DNA of 64,000 bases, taken from assembly GCA_021234155.1 (NCBI GenBank), contig JAJEKV010000057.1:978300-1042299 (forward strand), written 5' to 3'. This DNA is from Isoetes taiwanensis (Eukaryota; Streptophyta; Lycopodiopsida; Isoetales; Isoetaceae). Positions 13,466 to 23,176 of the stretch are shown in pieces (the first letter of the stretch is position 1; every line of letters starts with the position of its first letter). A program made the translations under genes and the position numbers. Under the pieces are notes generated by a model, which saw only the letters and a list, made by a program, of their open reading frames with translations, was not told the DNA's origin and made no database searches.

Positions 13466-14425
13466 TTGTTTTGGCCCTGCCCAATTCCTGTCTCATATAG
13501 CATCCAGATGATCCGTGAGATCAAGCGCATGGCCAGGGAGACCCGCAAGGCAAAGAACCTTATTAGGGTGCCCACACCGGCTTCTAATAAGCCCTATGAC
13601 CCCACGATAGAGCCCTACCTCCAGGCAGCTCCCTCCTTTAGGCCCCAGCGTCCCATCCTGGCACAATCCGCTCCCAATACATGCTCAGTTGCAGCCTTGG
13701 ACAGAATTGCGGCTCGGATTCATTGTATTCCCCCAGAACTGCTGATCAAGCTCCACACGGTCCAATCTATCGTCACTCTCACAGAGACATCTGCTCAATT
13801 ACCCTTAGAAAGCTGGGTACAGCTTCTAGAGATACTGCAACAGTCAGTAGGGCACAGTAGTGTTTCACCAGTATCCGCCACAACATCAGCACCTGAGCAT
13901 GTAAATGCTATGTCCCAAGAAGATGCTATAGTACCTGGGCCCACACAGCCACCGGCGGAGGATTGTTTGCCCACTGAGCAGACAAAGGCCCCGCTTTCGG
14001 AGCCTGGTAGAGCCACAGAGCACACGTCCGCCCTGAACCTACGCATTGTACGTCTTGAAGAGGCGAGTGACACTCCTACTATAGTTGAGGTGGACTGGTT
14101 TTTTACTCAGGTAATGCACATACAGGCTGAGGGCATCCTCTCCGCACACCGAGTTGGAGCAGCACGCCCCGACCACCCCCGACACCTGCTAGTCCGTTTT
14201 TGAGATGGCTTGCCCAGATTACACATCCTGCAGCATGGCAATCACTTGAAAGGAACTGCCTTCTCTGTCCAGGAAGACTTTATCCCCGCACAGCTCTGCA
14301 GACGGAAGGAAGAATTATGTCGAGTCCGCGAGGCTCGTCTGCAACGGAAGTGGGCCGTATATCGAGGAGGCCAGGCTATCATCCGAGATCATTGGCCGAT
14401 TGACCCATGGACAGTTCTTGTATAG
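13466..14425 (+). pseudogene. L1-type LINE ORF1 remnant (RNA-binding protein)
   Basis: The first frame (13466-14203) has a Pro/Ala/Thr-rich N-terminal two-thirds. It then has RIVRLEEASDTPTIVEVDWF and a segment ending RPDHPRHLLVRF, the layout of the L1 ORF1p RRM domain. A stop or frame change at about 14203 is followed one frame over by LHILQHGNHLKGTAFSVQED, then RRKEELCRVREARLQRKW and AVYRGGQAIIRD, which completes the C-terminal domain. In L1 elements ORF1p coats the element RNA. No ORF2 (endonuclease/RT) is present, so this copy was internally deleted or rearranged. The start is not defined; an ATG at 13508 is as plausible as 13466. Confidence 0.7.
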
Positions 14426-14690
14426 TCCTGTGCTTCCTGCCTACGTTTTGATTTGGTTCTAGTTTGGCTTTCATACTCTCATTTTATTGGTTGTATTGTT
14501 ATCTTATATGGGGCATAGCCTCCATGTTCTGCTTGGGCTTCTGCCCGCTTGTTTGGTTCTTGGTATTTGAGATTTGTTAGGGGGCATAGCCCCCGAGTTC
14601 TGTTAGGGCTCATGCCATCTTTTTCTGTTCTGGTCCCATTGGGTTCTCGTAGACGTTAAAAACTCTTACCTTACCTTACCTTACCTTAAA
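14426..14690 (+). mobile_element. LINE 3' untranslated region and (TTACC)n tail
   Basis: Follows ORF1 directly. It contains two imperfect copies of a GGGGCATAGCC...TTCTG unit (about 14511 and 14581) and ends in about four TTACC repeats at 14666-14688. The simple-repeat tail replaces the poly-A tail of typical L1 elements. A similar TTACC run lies at 61627-61648. Confidence 0.6.
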
Positions 14691-14696
14691 CAAAGT

Positions 14697-14780
14697 TGCG
14701 TATTAAACGGGAGCAAATCATTGAAACGAGAGCGAAAGGAATATTCCTCAAAGATTCCCTTTTTTTTTACAAAAAAGGAG
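14697..14780. repeat. Dispersed repeat, inverted relative to 61556-61615
   Basis: Contains ATTAAACGGGAG and, 45 bp on, TCAAAGATTCCCTTTTTTT. The reverse complements of both blocks occur in the same order at 61565-61615, again next to a TTACC run. Confidence 0.5.
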
Positions 14781-14876
14781 GTAAAATGAGGTTAAAAAAA
14801 AAAAGATGCATGAAATTCTATTTTGACCCCCCCCCGAAATGACTAATTTTTTTTTGCAACGAAGGAATTGACTTTT

Positions 14877-17800
14877 TTAAAGTGTCACTTTTCTTAGCAA
14901 AAAGAATGTTCTTAAAGTATGTTTTAAGAGAGAAACTCTAATTTCAGAGGATAAAATATTTAACAAAAAATTGAAGTAAGTAAGTCGTAATTGCGTAGTA
15001 TTCTCAAAATTTGAAGATAGAATCTTCATATTCACATCAAAATTCTGATCTTTTTCTAAGACTTCGGTTATGTGCAAAAGTGTGAGGAGTGATGAGAGAG
15101 GGATCCGGGGCGTCCTCATGTTCATTTATGCCATCGTCATCACCTTCACTTCTTTTCTTTGTCACTTTCGAGGAAGTGCTTGAGTTATCTTCCTCATCAC
15201 TATCAACAGACGGTGAAGCATTGTCACCACCTTCTTCATCATCTTCTTCATAATTACAAGCTTTTTTTTTTTAAGCAAATTGATAGTCTTCTCGGCGTAG
15301 GCGATTGTCGATTTCAATTTAAAATCATAGCACAATATAGTCACGTCATTAAGGTTCATTTCGTCCCTACAACCCACCTTCTTGGACTTTCTCCCTTTTC
15401 CTTGGCTTCTCATTTCTAACTTATATCTACCTTCAAAAGCATTTTCTCGGCGTGTTGCAAGCCAATGAATCTTGAGTTTAGTGACTAAGCCTTCCTCCTT
15501 GGTGTATGTCAAGCACTTTTGCTATCCGTAAGGCAGTCGACCTTTGTCATCCTCCTCGGTCGGAAGAGCAATTAGCATACCTTTGGTAATTTACGTGATA
15601 TTACCTTGGGGCTCATTCTGCGTCTTGGTCCGGGGTACATGACTCGGTCCTCCTCGTCTTCTACTGCGCAGGTGCAAATGTAGCACCGCTTGGACTGCTT
15701 AGTCTTTGGGGTTGATGGAAGGTGTTAGGCCATTGAAATGGTTCTTGCAACCTGTCTTAGAGCTATATTTTGTACAACAATTTTACGTTCGAGAAAGAAA
15801 TTACTCCACCACATCCGATCTTCTTCTTAGAAGTACTTAAAAGCTGAGGAAATTCCATTTTCAATGGCTTTTAAGGATGACTCTGGGGTACTTTTCTTCT
15901 GCTTGGACTCCTTAGGATTTTTGAGAGGAAGTTGCTCAGCACGTTCTATGAAGGAAGTGTCTGGAATATATTTAAGGAAGCGTAATCCCTCTGGCGGACT
16001 CCAGTCCTTAGTTGTGGTATACTTCTTCCCCTGTAAGAAGCTTTGGCCATCCTTCAAGTAGAACTTGATATGATGTTGAAAGGTGAGATCATTCAACTTG
16101 TTCACAGCTTGTTCTCTGTTTGAGCGTTGAGAGAAAAACAAACTCTCTGAAATCAGCAGTCTCTTTAAGAAGATCGACCACTAGAGTAGGAGTGTAAGAA
16201 TCTTCAATAATTCGAACTAAAGAAGGAAGACAGAAAGCCTTCTTCCTTCTAAGGCGCACAGAAAATCTGCTGAACATTTGGTCAATCTGATCATGAGTGT
16301 GGCCTACAAGAAACCGAGCTTCACTTTTCTAAAGATCCCTAGCTCCACTAACATGGCACGATGACATAAAGAGTGTTTGATTCTTGTTCTCCCTTGTAGT
16401 ATTGTCAAGTTGAGATAAAGCCTTTGGTGGTAATTGCTCTTGCTTTCGCCACGGGACCTTGTTAAGAATTGTAATTGTGAGGTTCGGGTCACCATGCAAG
16501 TTTGGATCGTCAAAAATACTTTGCACCTTAGACTTCCTTTGAAGACCATAGCTCCTACAAGGTGGACCTTAACAAAACATTCCTCCACATCTTTAGGAAT
16601 GTTCAAGAAATGTGGTAGAGTTGTTTTTTTTGGTCCATTCCATCAATCACATGAGACATGTATTGCGATTGGACGTTCAAGAGCTTTTTTTTCTATGCTT
16701 GGCAAGCTTTCTTCTCTCTGCTTTGCTTGTTGTTCACGATGCGGCAAGGTTACATTTGCACAATATCGTAGAAGAAATCAGGTCAAAGCATTTTCTCCGA
16801 AACAAGTGAGAGATTGGAGAACATGAACTTACTTCTTTTCGACCTCTGTCTTTTTGCGGTTTTTCGTTGACTCTTTAATTACGCACACCTCGAGCAAACG
16901 GACATTCTATGTTTTCTAGGAATTTTCACAAGACCGAATTCACTTTTCCACGGTCGGTGAAGTGTGAGTAAGAGATGTCTTTGAAGCTGAGTGCAAGTCT
17001 CTTTGTACTCATTAAAAAACATCTTTTGGTGATGTTATCGGTTAAATGATACATGTTCTTTGTTAGGTAGCTTCTCACATGTTTCTCTAAAATATTTCTC
17101 CATCCAGACACGTGACAAGGGCATGCATGGTTACAACTCTTCTTGGTCCACAATGATCATCGATTCTTTGGATTTTTGTCGAGTCTTTTGTGTATTCTAG
17201 ACATTCTTGTGGACCCTAAACGGTGGACAACTATAAAACATTTCTGGCAAACTTCTTGACGGTTAATGTAGTGCAAGAAGGTGTTGCGGTCTGGTCTTAC
17301 ATGATAAGCTATTCTGCCAATGTCATGGAACTGTAGTTGTCTCCAACTGCTCGTAATTTAGCCATGTTAAATCTGTTGATGCAACCCAATGAGCAGCATT
17401 TAGTTCTCAAAAGTCTCCTCATTTTCTGTTCATCCATAAGATTTCTTCTTCTTACAGAGGAGCAAGCCCTCAAACCAAAATCCACCTTGAATTTCTTTGA
17501 AGATTGGCTGGAGAACATGTAATCTCTTTGTTCCTCGTTGGTGTCTTCATCTTCTGATGAAACTTCTACTCTGGGGGTGACTTCCTCTGTCCTGAGTGGT
17601 GTGCTTGTAGAGGAAAACAGACCACGTGAAGTTGTTCCCGGAATAGGCGGGGGTACAGTGTTAAAGGGTGGTGATGGCCCATAAGAGGTTGTGGCATCAG
17701 CTGTTCTTGTACCATCTTGAAAAGGAGTTCTTGCAAACATCTCCTTTAGAGCGGACTGGAATTCTGCAAATCCATGTGTCACAACCGTTGTTGTGTGAAG

Positions 17801-18277
17801 AGGAGTGCATGCTGGAGCTTCGTCTTCATTTGTAGTGAAGTCCTGGTGAGAGAAATTGTAGTGAATCTCACAGTCTTCTGTGTTTTCTGTGTTCCTTGTA
17901 TGTTTGCACGAAGGAGGCGAAACTACAAAAGGCGGGGGTAGCTTGTTCTTGAGCACCCTTTGTTGTGGAGCTTCTGTAGGTCCCGGGGATGGAACAAAGG
18001 GTGGTGGCAACCTGCTCCGAACTGGTGGTGATTCTTTGGAAGGAGATGCCAGTGTGCTGTCTACAGGACTTGGTGACGGTTGGAAGGGTGGTGGAAGTCT
18101 GTTACGTGCTGGACTCGGTGACTTTTCAAGAAGCAAGAACGATGAAGTAGAGGTAGGAGTCGGAGAAAACCGGTCTTCAAAAGAAACGACGTTGGTCCCG
18201 TGTGTGTCCTCGAGAACTAGAGCGAGCTTGAGACAACGAAAAGGTGGTGGAAGTTTGTTGACAAAGCGGTTTGTCAT
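14877..18277 (-). pseudogene. Transposase-like gene of the GHTHxxxDQ type, broken
   Basis: Reading leftward, the N-terminal frame (18277-17309, 322 aa) carries four copies of (N/S)(K/R)LPPPF separated by Ser/Pro-rich linkers, an acidic stretch, then TKCCSLGCINRFNM. Downstream, in changing frames, come VCQKCFIVVHRLGSTRMSRI (about 17260), HVSGWRNILEKHVRSYL (about 17100), LDNTTRENKNQTLF (about 16390), RFLVGHTHDQIDQMFSRFS (about 16315-16255) and HHIKFYLKDGQSFLQGKKY (about 16070). A Ser/Asp-rich tail follows to about 14.9 kb. The order LDN..ENKN, then GHTH..IDQ matches a widespread family of uncharacterised eukaryotic proteins considered transposase-like (I think DUF7869). Many stops make this copy inactive. 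It is divergent from the methyltransferase gene, with the palindrome array between them. Confidence 0.6.
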
Positions 18278-18360
18278 CTTAAGAAGCGCAAAAGCGATTG
18301 TAGAGTTTAGATAATGTTTCTCTCTGCGGGGCTTTTCTTATTCGAATACAAGCCCGCCTA

Positions 18361-18930
18361 CTACAAGTAGAAGTTCCGCAACAATTAAGTTTAAAGGCAA
18401 ACTAAAAGCTATTCCGAATACACTAGAGCAGAACAAGAAGGCCAAACGTATTCCACTTCACATAGAAAACGAGCAAGACGGAATGGACACCTTTAAAAGG
18501 AAATTTTGGCGCCTTGATTCGTATTCGGTCTCGAGCTGAAGTCGCCCGGCGCCGGTATACCGATTATAATATTCAGAGCTGTATTCCGATACTCATAGAG
18601 AAAACATGGAGAGGTGAGTAAGAAAGTACAAGGTACAATCATTTGTGTGTCTGTTTCTTATTCCGGAATACACGTACGCCTTCCCTCGAAGGCGAAAGTG
18701 TATTCCGGAATACACTTTAAGCCTTCCTCGAAGGCTTAAAGTGTATTCCGAATACACTTACGCCTTCGAGGAAAGGGGTAAGTGTATTCCGGAATACACT
18801 TACGCCTTCGAGGAAAGGGGTAAGTGTATTCCGAATACACTTACGCCGAGGAAAGAAAGTGTATTCGAGGAATACACTTTCGCCTTCCTTTAAAGGCGAA
18901 AGTGTATTCCGGAATACACTTTCGTGTTTT
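18361..18930. repeat. Array of GTGTATTCCGGAATACAC palindromes
   Basis: At least seven exact or near copies of the perfect 18-bp palindrome lie at about 18657-18927, at 35-48 bp intervals. Spacers are themselves partly palindromic (GCCTTCCTCGAAGGC, CGCCTTTAAAGGCG) or near-identical (TTACGCCTTCGAGGAAAGGG twice). Weaker half-decayed copies occur at about 18413 and 18580. The array lies between the divergent transposase-like and methyltransferase genes. The reading frame across it (repeated CIPEYTYAF) is a by-product. Confidence 0.9.
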
Positions 18931-19321
18931 TATGTTTTGTAAGGTTATTTTTCCGTGATTTTTGTAGTAACTTTAGGTGTTTTTTCTGCTTCTAAAACTT
19001 GTTTAGACCTGTTTTTTTGTCAAGATTGCAGTGTTGTTTTGGCATTTTTGTCCTCTTTTTGCCCTTGTTTTTTCCTTTTCGCAAGACATTTTGTATTCTG
19101 GAATAGTTTTTTGCCACGCTTTCTCTAACAAGATCGTGTTTACACACAATTTGCAATGCACAAAGAAGGCAAGCAAACACAAGAGGACCGTTAAAATCCC
19201 AAACGAAACCGCACCCGAGAGAAGGGTTGAGGAGACATCTGCATACTTTGCTATCTACTAAAAATTTTCAAACTCAATGGTTTTTTAAGGGGTACTTTAC
19301 GGAAAGTCAAAGACACTTACT

Positions 19322-20820
19322 TTCCTACATGTCCGTCGGAGTGCTGGAGCAAAAAGGTACGATGAGAGGGAATTTGTCTGCATGGGCACCATCCAGGCCG
19401 TGAGTGAAGTAGTTGGGGAGTCCGGCCAGCGAGGGAGACTGTCTTTTCAGACATCCCAAGGCTTTATTTATGTTGATGAATCCTGTTTTAGAGTGGTGAA
19501 AGTAAATCCTCATCCTCTATATAAGTATGTTACTCACTATCTCAAAGAAGAGGTCGCCTGCGTGCCATCATCAACTACGTTCGGTTAATAACGAGCGAAG
19601 ACTTCCCTTACAAATGAGTCATCACAAGGGGAAGAGGATGACCAACCGAGCCCGAGCAGTGCATCATCACAATCTGGGAGTCCATCACAGTCCGGCGAAA
19701 GGCCACCGTCACCACCACCAAAGAAGAGGCCAAGGGGAAGCGATTCTTCGCTAAAGAGCCTAAAAAAAGCGGGACGGCTTTAATTGCGGTGAGAGGATAT
19801 TTCCGAGGAACCTAAGAAGAAGAAGGGGAAGGGTAAAGCACCTGGTGTTGCTATTAAGGAAAAAAAAGTTGACAAAATAGCTGAAAAGATGGAAGAGATT
19901 AACCTGCACAAGTTTGTGCAAGGTGTCATTTATTTGCCGGGCCACTTCAATGAAGCTTCCACCGAAAAATGAAGCTGGTGAAAGGCCACTTCAGGTTCGC
20001 AAAATTTATGCCGATCACTTAAGGAACCCGAAAAGACGAGAATAAGGAGCAATCCAAATGCTCATGTGGCCCCAATAGTTGTCCTTGTTGTTGCGGGGAA
20101 GAGTGCAAAACCCCCGGGACTATGCGAGAAAACGCAGAGACCTACACTCACTACGTCTTGGGAGGCAATCACACCTTTAAGGCAAGAAGGCAACTTTATA
20201 AAGAGAAGAAGAACCCGAGGTACCTCTCCAGTCCCTGCTTGCCTCATCGTGGTCTTACCGATGAAGAAGCGAAAATCGTTGCCAACACCCACAATCGAAA
20301 CGAATATAAACTAAAGATGAGCTTCGTCGACAAGATCCGGTTCATGCGTGGAGTACGTAATTTTCAAGAAAAAAAGTACGGTGAGGACCTGAAGAAGCCA
20401 GCATTTTCCTTGGAGCTTAAGGAGGCGTGTGCCATTGAATGCTGCCTGAAATATGACGAGGCCAACAAAAGGCAGTCTCTCATTGGCCACGACATAACCG
20501 GTTCGATTAGCTTTTAGAGATGGCAAGGTAAGCACAAAATGTATTCGGAATAGCAAATCAACTATTTAGCGTGAATCTTCTTGAACAGATTTGGGAACTC
20601 CAGGACCAGATATTTACAATGTTCGAGCGAGGGGAATTAAAGAGCAAGGGAAAGGAGAGCGACTAAGAAAAAACCTCGGGCGTACCCAAAAAGAAATGAC
20701 CATTACCGTCGGCAAGGAAATGCGGAGGGCTTCTCCGACACGGAGCTTCTCGAGCAGCTTCTCCAAAAAGTTGTTGATAAGGAGTTTAGCCTAGAAGAAA
20801 TGTCAAAGGAATTGCACAAG
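19322..20820 (+). pseudogene. N-terminal half of methyltransferase gene: linker and ParB-like domain
   Basis: Coding-like frames with breaks: YDEREFVCMGTIQAVSEVVG (about 19358), a Ser/Pro/Lys linker (about 19620-19770), a Lys-rich stretch ending NLHKFVQGVIYLPGHF (about 19940), then a Cys-rich segment CSCGPNSCPCCCGEEC. The segment THYVLGGNHTFKARRQLY (about 20140) followed by HRGLTDEEAKIVANTHNR (about 20245) fits the ParB/sulfiredoxin fold, whose core is (G)xHRxxA and LTDEEA...A..EN. In bacteria such domains sit ahead of some DNA methyltransferases. A short intron (about 20529-20587, containing TATTCGGAATA) and a donor at 20821 after LSDTE-like LLQKVVDKEFSLEEMSKELH are visible. There are at least three frame breaks. 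Confidence 0.6.
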
Positions 20821-21192
20821 TAAGTTCTCTGACACAAACATTAGTTATTGCATGTTAGATTTCCAAAAACATCGGCGTAGCTAGTGTATTCCAGAGGAAG
20901 GCATGTGTATTCCGGAATACACATTGCTCCTCTGAATGTTGGCCTGTGTATTCTGGAATACGCATGCGTTCCTTTAGAGAAGCAATCTGTATTCCGGAAT
21001 ACACATTGCTTTTCTAGAGACAAGCAATGTGTTTGTCCTGTAGCAGAACTATTTTCTGCATATTGTTTCGAGGTAGCATCACAAGTTAACCGGTTTGTAT
21101 TCCAGAATACAAATAGCTTGACTTGTATTTGTTTTTCTTTTACGTTGCCTTCATTCTTTCGTTTAAACTCATTGTTTACTTAACGTCTTGCA
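20821..21192 (+). other. Intron carrying palindrome copies
   Basis: Bounded by GTAAGTTC and CTTGCAG. It holds five or more relatives of the TATTCCGGAATA palindrome (about 20885, 20908, 20948, 20988 and 21097), two of them in perfect GTATTCCGGAATACACATTGC form. Confidence 0.75.
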
Positions 21193-22594
21193 GCCAAAAG
21201 AATGTCATAACATGTCAAACATGTTTGATGGAGCAGCTAAACGTCGACACATGGGAAAGGTGCAAGGAACTCTACCCAATTGCCACATCCGACGAGCGCA
21301 TTGTGCAATATTCACCAAATTTTGAGGGCTGGGTAATTACACTTAGAATTCCTTCTCTCTGCACAAACGATCTCTTGACAGTTGTTGTTTTGTTTTTCTT
21401 TAGAGCAAAAAGAAAAATAAAGACCTACCTGAGGGCTTTATGAATTTGGTTAGAACAAGCGGGGAAGAGAGGTCGTTAATTTGAAAGAAGAACTGTTGAG
21501 CCAGAACCATCCGACTACGAGAGATTCTGCATGTTTGATCAAAACAATTTATATTCAATCATTCATGGTGATTGCACGAACCTTGTCGGAACGGTTAAGC
21601 CACAGGACTTTACTTTGGTTATTGCTGATCTTCCCTATGGGTTTAAGCTTAAAGACAGCAGATACGACGACCAGCCCTTCAAATTTTCAGAGTTTAATGC
21701 TTTCATTGAAGGAATCAAGCAGATCTCAACGGCCAAACATTGGCGTTTAGTTACGTTCCATTCGAGCATGCGATGCGGCTTGGTGGAATCAGCTTTCAAA
21801 AATCACTTTGGTTCTCCGGTCAGTGGGATATGAAAAACCTTATGCGGTAAGTCTTATTCGAATACAATTACTTTTCTCTTTAATTACGTAGTGTGTATTC
21901 GGAATAGTATTTCTGTTTACGGTTTTGAAGTGTTTTCTTGTTTTTGCTAACATCACTTTAAATGCTTCACTAGGTACAAAAGCGAACATCAACTACCATG
22001 GTGGAGGACCAAGGTTGCTCGACAAGGTAGAGTACCTTCATGTAGCTTATTGGAGTTTTGATGGGAAGAGGACCATGGATCACTTTAACCTTTGCCGCTT
22101 TGTCAAAACTTTTCAAACGTCCTAGAGTTTCCAGCAGTCTTACAGAAATTGCAGGACCCAAATGCACAAGGCAGGATTGTGAATCACTACCAGAAACCAC
22201 AAAAGCTCATCAACCACAAAAGCTCATCAACCATCTCCTGGACATGTTCTCGCGTCCAGGAGATTGGGTGCTTGATGCTTTCTCTGGTTCTGGTACTACT
22301 ATCGCATGTGCACTTAAGAAGGGCCGCAACTGTGTAGCCGTGGATATTGATAAGGAGGCTGTGCATTTTGTGAAGATGAGACTGGCTGCCTTACCTACTT
22401 TACCAGATGAAAATCAAGAGTTAGGGGCCAAGTCTTCATCTGATTATGCTAAACTAACGTCCTCAGAGATACAGCCTCCATTCTCCAGCTCACTAGACGA
22501 TGAGGCAACCTTTGCAGAGCTTAAAGAAGTAGCTTTAGGGTCCAAGCACAATAGGGCGTCTCATTTTTCTTGTCCCCTTTGTCCCCCATTTTAG
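21193..22594 (+). pseudogene. Catalytic half: bacterial-type DNA N4/N6 methyltransferase
   Basis: Exon 21193-21332 (NVITCQTCLMEQLNVDTWER), an intron to about 21400, then the catalytic part. ADLPYGFKL (about 21627) is motif IV (usually DPPY). After a further intron (about 21846-21973, again with TATTCGGAATA), YHGGGPRLLDKVEYLHVAYW is followed by a frame change. Next are QKPQKLINHLLDMFSRPGDW (motif X region) and LDAFSGSGTT (motif I, SAM binding, about 22275), ending AVDIDKEAVHFVKMRLAAL. Motif IV before motif I is the beta-class arrangement (N6_N4_Mtase family). A 16-bp tandem duplication at about 22200-22232 and other frame breaks suggest inactivity. The last residues and stop come from a dispersed repeat starting near 22541. 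It methylates adenine or cytosine exocyclic amines in the bacterial family. Confidence 0.75.
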
Positions 22595-23170
22595 TACTAA
22601 AAACCAATAAAGCCACGTGAGGTTGTTATCTTGGAGGCAATTTCAAATTCCATAAAAAACAAAAATAGTAAAAATTCAAATTGCACGATTCTTGGAAAAT
22701 TTTGGCTCAGCAGCGTGCATTCCCGAAAGGAAAACTAGAAGATCGAAATCTTCATGCTTCTCGTCTACCGATTTGTTCCAGGTTTGAATGGATCAATGTT
22801 TATTGTGTTTCTTTTTTCCTATTTGCCAAATTCGTTTTCTAAGTAATTAGTGTATCTGAATCCTTGCCTCATGAATCGGACATGGAAATAGAATTCCACT
22901 GATATATTTGAGTCCAGACTCGAAAGTAAATTTGAGTCCAGACATGGAAATAGAATTCCACTGATATCAATATTTTTTTAAACTTGAAAGTACTCTCTGA
23001 TAATTCTACCCTAGTCCTATAATATATGTAGTAATGGCTGTATCTACCTCAGATATTTGGAGCACTATGCTTTAACTCTTTAAGGTTTTTGCACTTCAAT
23101 ATAATATTAATGTTTGACTAAATACAGATCTAGCTTTCTAAATTTTTTCGTGTGTTTTTGTACATTATTT
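22541..23170. other. Dispersed-repeat edge, then no gene
   Basis: AGGGTCCAAGCACAATAGGG at 22541 is nearly repeated in inverted form at 58489-58510. The rest is AT-rich, with a local direct repeat of about 40 bp around GACATGGAAATAGAATTCC (about 22878 and 22941). Confidence 0.5.
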
Positions 23171-23176
23171 CTTCAG

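Noticed and set aside
17880-18314. Gly-rich 144-aa frame on the plus strand
   Set aside because: Antisense shadow of the LPPPF-repeat frame.
18645-18893. Repeat protein with CIPEYTYAF units
   Set aside because: Follows from the DNA palindrome; similar frames appear on both strands and at the intronic copies.
18655-18930. CRISPR-like array
   Set aside because: Repeats are palindromes with partly palindromic, repeated spacers of uneven length, in a eukaryotic context with no cas genes.
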